Below, piece after piece: positions 48,201 through 60,200 of a stretch of DNA of 64,000 nucleotides. Both the position numbers and the translations under genes were made by a program. The first letter of the stretch is position 1, and every line of letters begins with the position of its first letter. Location of the stretch: positions 205,922-269,921 of the forward strand of contig CAJNDS010000891.1 of NCBI GenBank assembly GCA_905221605.1. Reading direction: 5' to 3'. Below the pieces are notes generated by a model. It saw nothing but the letters and a program-made list of their open reading frames with translations, was not told the origin of the DNA and made no database searches. This stretch comes from Symbiodinium natans. Lineage: Eukaryota > Sar > Dinophyceae > Suessiales > Symbiodiniaceae.

Positions 48201-51200
48201 ACATTCTTGGGTCCTGCATTGGAGGCCCCCTGGGAAGGCCCCTGGCGACCCCTGGGTCCCCAACCCCCGTCCGCTGGGCTGCGGGGACCAGGGGCCGTTT
48301 TGTTGGGGTAGGCAAGACTCTCGCCAAAAAGTGGCATTCGGGCCCTTTGAACCTGTGGGGCCCTGGGGCCCTGGCCCTTTGGGCTTTGGCCCTAAGAGAC
48401 GCCAGGGCCGGGGCGCCAAAGCCAGAACCTGGCCCTGGACCCCTGGCCCTGGCCCCCTCACCCTGGCCCTGCCCTGGCCCGGCCTTGGTCCTGGCCCTCC
48501 CCTTGGCCCTGGCCCGGCCTGCCCTGGCTCTGCCCCTCCTTGACCCTGACCCCACCTGTTCGAATCATCTTACCCCCTTGCGCCAAGCCAAGCTGTCCGC
48601 GCACCAGTTTGTGTCCTTTTTCGGGGGCGCTCTCCCTGGCTTTAGCCCCTTCGCGCCAACCCAATCTGTATTGCCTCGCTTCCGTTTGCTGCAACTTTGT
48701 GCCTGATCCTGACCCTGGCCCGGCACCCCACCTTACCCCCTTCGCGCCAAGCCAAGCTATCCGCCACACCAGCCCTGTTTCCGTGGCGCTCTGCCCAACC
48801 CAAGCTGTTCACTGTGTGTTCTTCCTGGCTGGAGCCCCTTCGCGCCAACCAAGCCTCGCTGCCTTTGTCTGTTCCTGGCCCATGCCTTCATAGCCCCTTC
48901 GCGCCAACCCAGGCTGTCTTCACGGACCCTGCCTCGTTTCCGTCTGCCGCAGCTTTGCGCCTGGTCCACACACCTTGTGGAAATCCCCAAAAAGGGCGTG
49001 AGTGCTGACTCATGTGATGGCTTGTAAAAAAAAATAAAAGGTCTTAACTTCTTGAGAGTTGTAAGTGGGCGGTCTTGGGGTGGGTAGGTCTGCAGACTAC
49101 CGCGCGCTCCCAAAGCGCTCCCGTTTGGCACGCCCTAAAACCCTAAACCCTAAACCCTAAACCCTAAACCCTAAACCCTAAACCCTTTGAACAAATCTTG
49201 TTCTTCAGGTTCCTTTGAAAAGAATGAAGGGAACTGAACAACTATCCCAAAGCACAACCCAGTTTAGCTTACTTCTCTAGTAGCCACGGAATTCAAAAAA
49301 AGAACCAACAGTGAAAATTGTGGTTTTCTTACTAAAATAGACAAAAAAGAACCAAAAGTGAAAATTGTGGTTTTCTTACTAAAATAGACAAGTCCAAAAG
49401 TTTGAGGCTTATTTTTTTGGCTAAGTAAGTTGGAGATTGCAGGTTTTTCGGGGGTAGGACCCCTACAGGGCTTCTGTCGGTTTAGCCCCGAAGCCCCATA
49501 GCGTGTAGGGCGTAGGTCTTTCAAAACTCTAAACCCTACACCCTAGACCCGACTTCCCGACCTTAAACTCTGAATCCTAGACTAGACCCAAGAGCAACCT
49601 AGGAAAAACAAGGGTGCCCTTCTTGGTTTAAAAGGGGCTTATAAGGCAACCTGAACCCAAAAGGGGACTCAGCCCTAAACCCTAAACCCTAAACCCTAAA
49701 CCCTAAACCCTAAACCGCTTGGTTTAAAAGGGGCTTATAAGGCAACCTGAACCCAAAAAGGGGACTCAGGGCCCACTCTAAGTCCTAGTAAATGAAACGC
49801 TTCCCAGTGTGAGCCGGGACTCGGTTGAGGAGCTCTATAAGGGAAAGGGGTTTAGGGTTTAGGGTTTAGGGTTTAGGGTTTAGGGTTTCGGGTTTCGGGT
49901 TTCGGGTTTCGGGTTTCGGGTTTCGGGTTTCGGGCTCAAAAGGGTCAAGGTAGGGGGCTTCTGGCTAAGGATTTTGGGGTTCAGGGTCATTGCATAGAAT
50001 CCTGAAGCTTCAGCTCACAAGCTTGTAGTTTAAGGAGGACTAAGGGGATTATGCAGTCTAGGGTTCGGGGTTTAGGGCTTAGGGTTAGCTACTATCCGAA
50101 TTCCCCACTAAGAAACAGGAAGTCATTTAGGGTTTTAGGGTTTAGGGTCAGTTAGGGTTTGGGGTTTAGGGTGTATGGTTTAGGGTTTAGGTGCCTTGCA
50201 AACCCGAAGACCCAAAGGCTGTCCAGGCAAACCCCACACTTAGCCCCATTGCATCCTGACACCCTGAAGCCCTAGTCCCCAAATTCTAAACCCCCCAAAC
50301 GTTTTGGGCTTTGGGTGCAAAGTTTCATTTTGGGTTTAAGCTTAACCCTAAACCCTAAATCCTAAACCCTAAACCCTCAACCCTAAACCCCTGGTGTGAT
50401 GGCGCCCAAATGCCCCGCCAAGAGGCCCGCTCTGCGCCAAACCTTCGCCCCAGGCGCCTTCCACAGCCTCCTTGAGTAACTTGCTGGTTCTGAGAAGGAA
50501 TTTTGGGTTAGGGTTTAGGGTTTAGGGTTTAGGGTTTAGGGTTTAGGGTTTAGGGTTTAGGGTTTAGGGTTTAGGGTTTAGGGTTTAGGGTTTAGGGTTT
50601 AGGGTTTAGTGTTTAGGGTTTAGAGTTTAGGGTTTAGGGTTTAGGGTTTTGGTTTTGGGTTTAGGGTTTAGGGTTTAGGGTTAGGGCAACTTACTGGTTC
50701 TTATGGGAGTCAGGCTCCCTGTAGAATCGCACAAGGATGGCTTATGTCGCTACTTCCCTAGGAATGACGATTTCAGGCCACACGTTGATATGTTCCCCCT
50801 CATACTACCAGGATGGGCGATTAGGCTTTAAAACCCCCAGAATGAAACCTCTAAAGGGCCTTTTCAGGGATCTTAGGGTAGAATAGCCCATCTTGGTAAC
50901 AGCCCTTACTAGGGACTATAGTACGCCCCATTATTTATCCCTATTAAGGGGGGACATCCCAAGCCACAAGCCCCAAAATCAGCCTTAATCTAAAGGCCTT
51001 CGTTGCTTTTGGCGTTTATGGGAGGGGCCCCAAACCCCCCAAAACCCTCTCGACTCCCTTTGGGTGGAGGCCCTACAGCCCTTTCGGATAGGACTTGAAC
51101 TCGTAACGCCACGCTTCACCCCTAAGTCTTACAAAGGGATTAGGGTTTAGGGTTTAGGGGTTACGGTAGTAAAAACCCTTTTCAGTCGAAACTGTAGCTA

Positions 51201-54200
51201 TCAGCAACCTAGGTTGGAAAACAACAATAAAGGTCAAAGTCCCTCATGCAGACCAACGGTTCTTGCGAAAAGGAACACAAGCTGCACCCAACTTCAAATT
51301 TGCAAAAACCCTCCGAAACCCTAAACCTTCTAAACCCTCTAAACCTTCCGAACCCTCTGAACCCTCTAAACCGTGTAAACCCTCGCATTTAAATTTAAAC
51401 TTTAAACTAAACCGCAAAGCCTCAGCCCCTCCCCCCCGCCCCCCTCCCCCCAATGTCCCCACCGGTCCTGGCTTGCCTTGGGCAACCATGAGGCCAGGGT
51501 ACCCACCTCCACGGAAGCGGCACCCCGTGCGCTCTCCTGAAGTTTTTGTCGGTTGCCACGGTTCATTTCGGGCTTAGGGTTTGGGATCAGGGTTTCGGAG
51601 CCCCTGCAAGATTCAGACCTATCATGAGAAAAAGAACCTCACCAACCGTGATTTCCAATCGAATGTCAGGATCAATCAACCCACATGAAAGCGACTCGTG
51701 CAGCTGTCGGCATACATATAGCTGGCTGTCAAAATGATGGTCCCTTTTTGGATCCCTCATATAATACGGCACCTAATATTTAGAGTACCCAAAAAGGGAC
51801 CATGATTTTGACAACCACCCCAAGCTGAAAGAGTCGAAGAACAACATGCAAGGACGTAAGGAGAAGCATGCAATATAACGGTTTAGGGAGTAGGGTTTAT
51901 TGGGTTTAGGATTTCAGGTTTAGGGCTTCGGTGCTGGGAGAGAACCAGCGTGAAGAGCAACACTGCCAAGGCCTACTCTGACGGCGGCGCAAAACGTAAC
52001 AGACAAACTTAGTAGCCCAGTAGGCAAGTCACAATAACCCTAAGGCTCCAAATAGCCCAAAGTAGGTAGTATTTGCAGACTTCAAGCCCCAATGTAGGTA
52101 CTATTTGTATACTTGGAGCCTTAGGGTAGGGGTGCCCTTCGTTTGGGGCTTGGTCTCTTTCTAAGGGAACCCTAAGCCAGAAAAAGGGCAAAAGGGGACC
52201 ACTCTTGGCTGACTTCTGAACCCTCCTAACAGTTAAACTTTTAGGCTCCTTATTGTAGTTTCTACAACCCAAGAGGTTAAAGAGCCAAGCAAGGGGCCAC
52301 CACGCACAGATGCAGACGCGACATCGCAATTCATGGAGACATGTACCCAGATCTTCCAAAACCCCTTAATCCGAGCACCTGTTTAATCAAACCTCCCATA
52401 TTTAAAGAATTTTTTTTGCCCGGATTCCCGCCGGAAGACTACTTTCCATTACGATGGATTTCGTATGGGCCAAACCTAAAGAATGTTTTGTTGGGGGGGT
52501 TGTCAAATTTTGAAACTCTGCCTTTCGGAAAGCTTTTTTTTTCTTCTGCAGGGAAGTTTGGATCGATGTTACGTTCTTATTGTTTTTTAATAGAGAAACC
52601 ATACGGGGCCATGGTCCAACTATTGCGGAACCCTGCCTTCCTTATTGTGGGGGGGCCCCCCCCCCCCCCCCCCAATTAAACAAGAGCTCGGATTAATTGA
52701 GGAATATACCCAAATCTATACTAGGGATCATGATTATGAATTAGGGTACATACCTTATTTATATAAGGGGTTTTGGAAGATCTGGGGACCGCCTTTCCGA
52801 GCTCTGCGCTAGTGCCCGCGCTGGCTGCTGCACGACTAATGACAATGCCAGGTGGGCGGTAGATGGGGTTTACGCTATTTGGGGTACCGTACTATAAGGC
52901 CAAGGGAATCCTACTATTTTGGATTTAGGGTTTAGGGTTTAGGGTCAAAGTTGAAAAAGTTGGGTTTTGGACCAGTAAGTTGCAGGGCAAGTGTGACATT
53001 GCAAGACATGCAGCCCTTTCGCTTCCTTCTCAGGCCAAATGCCTACCTCCTCGCGATTCCGTTTAGGGTTTAGGGTTTAGGGTTTAGGGTTTAGGGTTTA
53101 GGGCTTAGGGTTTACGGTGGCGGCATAGTGCTGTGGAGAAAGTCCTTTCCAGCGCCGCGGTTGGGAAGCTAAAAGCTCCGAGTCTGCGGTCCCGGTCAAG
53201 GGGACCTTCGGTCCTTCCTAAACCCTAAACCCTAAACCCTAAACCCGAAACCCTAAACCCTAAACCCTAAACCCGAAACCCTAAACCCTAAACCCTAAAC
53301 CCGAAACCCTGAACCCTAAACCCTAAACCCTAACCCCTAAATCCTAAACTCTAAACCCTAAACCCTAGACTTCTGCGCGGCATACTGGGCCTTCAAGGGG
53401 CGTCAGCACTGGTGCCCTCAACCCTATGCCCTAGACACCCTAAACCCCTCACTTCCCAGTTGAGACATATTCCAAAGCATAACCCTCGTAAACAAACATT
53501 TCCCAAATTAGGGGTACCTTCAAAAAGGGCACCCCTTCTTTCGGAAACCCCCACCCTAAACCCTAAACCCTAAACCCTAAACCCTAAACCCTAAACCCTA
53601 AACCCTAAACCCTAAACCCTAAACCCTAAACCCCTATTTTCGGAAACCCCCCCAGTTTTAAAAGCTCTTGCAGCCCAGATCCTCGGCGTCACCGAAGCCC
53701 TGTCCAGATTCGGCCGCCTGGTCCCCTGGTGCCGCGGGCAGCTTCGGCGTTCGGAGCTTTAGGGTTTAGGGTTTAGGGTTTAGGGTTTAGGGTTTAGGGT
53801 TTAGGGTTTAGGGTTTGGGGTTTAGGGTTTAGGGTTTAGGGTTTAGGGTTTAGGGTGTAAGGCTTCAGGCCTTTGCTGTCGGGTTCAGGGTTCGAGTTCA
53901 GGGCCTTGGCTTGAGGGCTTCACGGCATACCTGAGGTTTAGTGTTTAGGTGTTAGGGCTTAGGGTTGAGGTTTAGGGTTTAGGGTTTAGGGTTCAGGGTT
54001 TAGGGTTCAGGGTTTAGGGTTCAGGGTTTAGGGCTTGGTGTTTAGGTTCAATTAAGTGCTTTGGGGCTTTCCTTCAGAGGTTACGGCCCGGGGCTTATAG
54101 GCTGTCAGTACGGCAGCAGGTTTCAAGCATGAGTACCAATTAACATTTTTCTGCGATAGTTTCGGGCTCGAACGTTTTCTGTTGCCCTGCCCCATCTGTC

Positions 54201-57200
54201 CGCACGGTGCTTTGAGGACGCGAACCTTTAGTAGGGATTATGGTTGATGGTCCCTAAACCCTCAATCCTCAATCCTCAACCCTGAACCCTGAACCCTGAA
54301 CCCTGAACCCTAAACCTAAACCCTAAACCCTAAACCCTAAACCCTAAACCCTAAACCCTAAACCCTAAACCCTAAACCCTAAACCCTAAACCCTAAACCC
54401 TACCTTGGGGAGTTTTTGGGGGAGGGGTGTCGCGAGAGCCTGCCGTCACTTCTCGGATCAGCTCCTCGGCATCCTTGCGGTTCGGGGTTTAGGGTTTAGG
54501 GTTTGGGGTTTAGGGTTTAGGGTTTAGGGTTTGGGGTTTAGGGTTTAGGGTTTCGGGTTTCGGGTTTGGGGTTTCGGGTTTAGGGTTGAGGGTTTTGGGT
54601 TGCGGGCTTAGGGTATAGAATGTAGTGGTTGGGAACGAGCAGGCAAAGGGCTTCAAATGCCGAGCGCTGTCATTGCTTAGGGTTCCAAGTGCAATGTCTC
54701 GTAGTTTTGAAAACCTACCTCAACCCGAAACCCTAAACTCTAAACCCTAAACCCTAAACCCGAAACCCCAAACCCTAAACCCTAATCCTAAACCCTCATA
54801 ACACTTCTTACGCCCACCAGGCTGAGCATGACTTCGGCAGCCTCGTTCGGGGCATAGGCGGGGTTGCTTCGGGTTGAAGGGGGGCCTCGGGCTTAGGTTT
54901 ACGTAGGGTTTGTGGGGTCGGGGTGTAGACCCCAAAGGCCTTGTTTTCGTTACCCCCCCCCCCCAATATTAATAACACAGCGATTATCATACATATATAT
55001 ATATATTATATATATATATATGGTACCCCCCCCCCCCCAAAGATCTAGGTATTTTCGTGGTTTTGGGATCTGTTTTAGGGTTTTAGGGTTGGGGGTGGGG
55101 GGCTAGCTAAACATGTAAATCTCAATATGGACATGTAAATCTTGATATGTGCGAGTCTTCATATGTGCGAAGTCGTATTTTCAAATTGTGAGCCCGATTG
55201 AAAACGATTGAAACGATTGAAATTCAATCGGGGGCCCGATTGAAAAACGATTGAAACGATTGAAATTCAATCGGAGACCGGATTGAAGATTGAAGATTGA
55301 AGATTCCCGGAAAGCTTTTTTCTGGGAATCTTCAATCTTCAATCTTCAATCCGGCCCCCGATTGAATTTCAATCGTTTCAATCGTTTTTCAATCGGGCCC
55401 CCGATTGAATTTCAATCGTTTCAATCGTTTTTCAATCGGGTTCACGTCTTGTAAAGTCTCAGTTTTAGCTTTCGTGACGTCGCTATAAAGTCTCAGAAGT
55501 AAATTTCGTGACGTCGCTCAAGGTCATGTGTCACAAGCCCATAGATTTCGGGATCGTGGGCTAAACCTTTAAGATTCAATCGGGGGCCCGATTGAAAAAC
55601 GATTGAAACGATTGAAATTCAATCGGAGACCGGATTGAAGATTGAAGATTGAAGATTCCCGGAAAGCTTTCTTCTGGGAATCTTCAATCTTCAATCTTCA
55701 ATCCGGCCCCCGATTGAATTTCAATCGTTTCAATCGTTTTTCAATCGGGCCCCCGATTGAATTGCAATCGTTTCAATCGTTTTTCAATCGGGTTCACGTC
55801 TTGTAAAGTCTCAGTTTTAGCTTTCGTGACGTCGCTATAAAGTCTCAGAAGTAAATTTCGTGACATCGCTCAAGGTCATGTGTCACAAGCCCATAGATTT
55901 CGGGATCGTGGGCTAAACCTTTAAGCCCTGTAGGCTATACGGTTAAGGTTTAAAGGTTTAGGGTTGAAAAGTTCAACAATAAGCCCATAGAGTTTAAACC
56001 TTAAGGTCCTAAACGCTTAACCTTTGAACCTTAACCCTATAGCCTATAGGGCTTACAGGTTAAGTGTTTAGGCACGGTTAAGGTTTAGAGGTTTAGGGTT
56101 GAAAAGTTCAACAGTAAGCCCATAGAGTTTAAACCTTAAGGGCCCTAAACGCTCAACCTTTAAACCCTATAGGCCATAGGGTTAAGGTTGAAAGGCTTAG
56201 GGTTTAAGATTTGGCATTAAAACACAAGCCCATAGAGCTTAAACCTTAAGGGTTTAAGGTTTAAGCATGTAAACGAGAACCCTAAGCCCTTTAGGGTCAG
56301 AACCCTGAAGCCCTGTAGGGCTCTAAAACGTTAAAAGGGTTTAACCCTATAGGCGTTGAAAGTATAAATGCCCAGACATTACGCTCTCTTTAACCTTTCA
56401 GCCCTATAGGGTCTAAAGGCTTAGGGTATTTCTTAAGCCTTGAGGGTTGAAAACCTTAAACCCTTAATGCCTAAATCTTGAATCCGAAAGCTTTAAACCT
56501 TCCCTAGGGCCTATAGGGTTTAAAGGTTAAGCGTTTAGGCCCCTTGGTGTCTGAACTCTATGGGCTTACTTTTAAAACCTAAACCCTCAAACCTTAACCC
56601 TATAGCCTATAGGGTTTAAAGGTGAAGCGTTTAGGCCCCTTAAGGCTTAAACTCTATGGGCTTGCTATTGAACTTTTAAACCCTAATCCTTTAAACCTTA
56701 ACCCTATAGCCTATAGGGCTTAAAGGTTAAGTGTTTAGGCCCGTTAAGATTTACACTCGATGGGCTTAGGTTTAAATGCCTAAATCTTAAGGCCTAAACC
56801 TTTTAAGCCTTAACCCAAAAGGGTTTTACGGTTAAGGGTTCGGTTTAAATGGCGGTTGAGGTTTAGATGCCTAAATGTTAAACCCTAAGCCTTTCAACCT
56901 TACACCCAAGAGGGTTTAAAGTTCAAATGTTTCGGTCGAATTGACGGCTTAGGTTTAAATGCCTATATAAACCTTAAACCCTAAACCTTTAAGACGCATA
57001 AATCTTGGAATAGGGTCTGACCCTACTTCTTAATCGAATTAATCTGAACCTTAATCGAGTAGGGTTTATTGAGCTGTTTACTTGTAAGTGAGGATAGTGT
57101 ATAAATGAGTCTTATCTTTGAGAAATGATAACTCTTTTTGGGGGTCCTTTGGGAATGATGAGATGAACACCCACATACTTGAGAGTAAGTCGGGCTTTTG

Positions 57201-60200
57201 GAAGGTCCAGAACCCGTAACATAGTGAAAGGAGATTTGCTCACAGTATTCTCGCGTCTTCAGGAATACAGTGTTTCTCCACATCACCTTATGCACTTGAA
57301 TACTTCCTGGGCTTATGGTATCTTGCTTATCTTTCCAATCGACGTCCTATACTCATCTGCACCTATCCGGGCCCATGCAAATCTTCAACTTCACATTGCC
57401 TCCGGGCCCACGCAAATCTTCAACCTGACATCGCCAAATCATGAAAATACCTAGATCTTCGGGGGGGGGGGGGGGTAGCATATATATATATATATATATA
57501 TATACGCTAAGGGCTCCCTACTCGAATACGAAGCACATGAGGCTCAGGAGCTGGTCAGGTGTTGGGTTTTGGGGGGTCTTTTGACTCTGAGCAGGGCTCG
57601 TTTGCAGAACTTGCTGTATGAAGGGCTGTGTGCTGAGCTTGTTCTTGTATACCGCGAAGCCCTGAACCCCCGTGGAGTTCCAAAAACAATAACAACTCTC
57701 TGACGTACTTCAGAAACATCAGTGCCCATGTACTGCTGAGGCATAAGGCATAAGGATCTACAGGAATGTATTTAGGACACCCCCCCCTCCCACGCCACAA
57801 CAGTGGACCCTAAACTACAAACCCTAAACCCTAAACCCTAAACCCTAAACCCTAAACCCTAAACCCTAAACCCTAAACCCTAAACCCTAAACCCTAAACC
57901 CTAAACCCTAACACTAAACCCTAAAGCCTAAACCCTGAACCCTGCGGCCTGGCCCCTAAACCCTAAACACTAGACCCTAAACCCTAAGCCCTAAACCCCC
58001 CCTAAACCGAGAGTTCCTTTGCTGCACGCATCATTTGCACTTCATTCAGTTTGTCCTCTGGCAGCGTGCCCACGTCGTAGCCTTCCTCCCCCATCTCTTC
58101 TAGGAGCCTCACAGGGGGAAGGACTCGGGGCAGGGTTGAGGGTTCAGGGTTTAGGGTTTAGGGTTTGGGGTTTGGGGTTTGGGGTTTAGGGTTTAGGGTT
58201 TAGGGTTTAGGGTTTGGGGTTTGGGGTTTCGTTGAATTAGGGTTTAGGGCTTGGGGTTTCGAGTTTAGGGCTGAATGGCCCCCGAGCTCTTTGGGGTTGA
58301 GGGTTTGGGGCTTAGGGTTTAGGGATGAGGGTTTGGGGATTATTACCCTAAACCCTAAAGCCTAAACCTTAAACCCGAAACCCTAAACCCTAAACCCTAA
58401 GCCCTAAACCCTAAACCCTAAACCCTAAACCCTAAACCCCAAACCCAATAGGGTTTAGAGAAACATTGGGGACGTGTGTCCGACGTATGTCCCACGATCC
58501 GTGTGTCGAGAACGCGGTGGCGCCTCCATGCACCCAAACGAGAGGGTTTAGGGTTTAGGGTTTAGGGTTTAGGGTTTAGGGTTTAGGGTTTAGGGTTTAG
58601 GGTTTAGGGTTTAGGGTGTAAGATGTTGCCTTCCTACCCAAAGAGCAAAAGACGGAGACCCCATAATTAAGGGACATACCCCAAATCATATTTTGGATTC
58701 CCATATCAACAATCGACGTCCATTCATTAATGAAGGGGTATTGGTCTCTTGGGGAGACTAAGCCCTAAATTAAACCCTACACCCTAAACCCTATATGTCT
58801 TGTTCCTTACTAAGCCAAAACTTCAAACTACTGCTGCTTAAGAACCCCAAAAAAGAAAAACCTTCCCTATAAGGGTAATAAGGGGATTGTTTTTTCCTTC
58901 TTTTGTCAGGGTTCTTAAGCCAATATTTTTTGCTTGTGTTTTTCCATTTTTGGGATTAAGCAAATAAGGGCATTACTTATTTTGATAAGGGTTCTTTTTG
59001 CAAATAGTAGTAAGCCCCGAAGCCTGCTGTCGCTATCGGCTCTTGCCTCTTCAGCGACCGTGGCACATTCAGCAGGGCGGCCGTGCCTCCGGGTTTAGGG
59101 TTTAGGGTTTCGGGTTTAGGGTTTAAAGTCTAGGGTCTAGGGTCTAGGGTTTAGGGTTTAGGGTTTAGGGTTCGGCCTAAATGCGACTCTCAGAATTATG
59201 GTTGTTATTACAGCTGTTCCTTATTGTTCTTCTTACAATGATAAGGGCACCTTGTGGTTGAGCAACGCTTTCGGGCGGTTTTAGAGCCCTGATAGAAGCC
59301 ATGATGATTCTGCCGCCCTGCCAGGGTTTGGTTGGGGTTTTAGGGGTTAAGGGTTTAGGGCTTAGGGTTTAGGGTCTAGGGCCCCCCAGATTCACTCGAA
59401 TACTTTGGGGTTCAGGGCTTCGGCACACTAGGAAAGAACCCCAAACCTAGCCCTACACATATCCCTAAACCCTAAACCCTAAACACTAAACCCCAAACCC
59501 AACAAAATGCTCAAAAGCTTGCGTTGGCACCTGTCGCTCCGATGCCCGGAGGGTAGCCATAGACGACGATGGCCACCTGATGACAAGGCTTTCGGGCCTC
59601 AAATTAAGTACTGACAACATAGGGTTTAGGGTTTAGGGTTGAGGGTTTAGGGTTTAGGGTGTACGGCATACCCTGAACAACCCAAGGGTGCATGCCCGCA
59701 CGATGATTACGTCCGTGTTACCAGTGCGTGCGAAAGGCCAGAGCATCCATGCCCGCACGATGATTACGTCCGTGTTACCAGTGCAGCCCGAAGCGGCGCA
59801 AGCCCAAATCCTCAAACCTCAAAGCTTCATCCTCCAAGCCCGAAGCAGCGCAAGGCCAAATCCTTCAGCCTCAAAGCCCCTGTTACCGTAAGCCCAAACC
59901 CTTCAAATCTCCTACCTCCCTGGGTTCACCAAGACTAGCCTTCAACGTCATTGAAACTTACATTCTTACATCTTGCCTTGTGGCAGCAGAGCCAAGCTAG
60001 TAGGCAACACGACGATTGGCCCAAAAAGCCCCACTCCCCCCCCACATCCTGGACGCCCAAAGGGGCCTTGCGTTCGCGAGCTGGCTTTCGCCGAAGTGCG
60101 ACCCAGCGGCGAATCCTTTGGCGAAAGACGGGGTGCCTTCTACTGCAAGGGTCGAAACCTAAACCCTAAGAAACCCAAACCCTAGATGTGCCTCAGGGCC

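Noticed and set aside
48077-48706. 209-codon plus frame and overlapping minus frames
   Set aside because: Open on both strands because of GC-rich CCCTGG repeats; no domain and no splice-consistent context.
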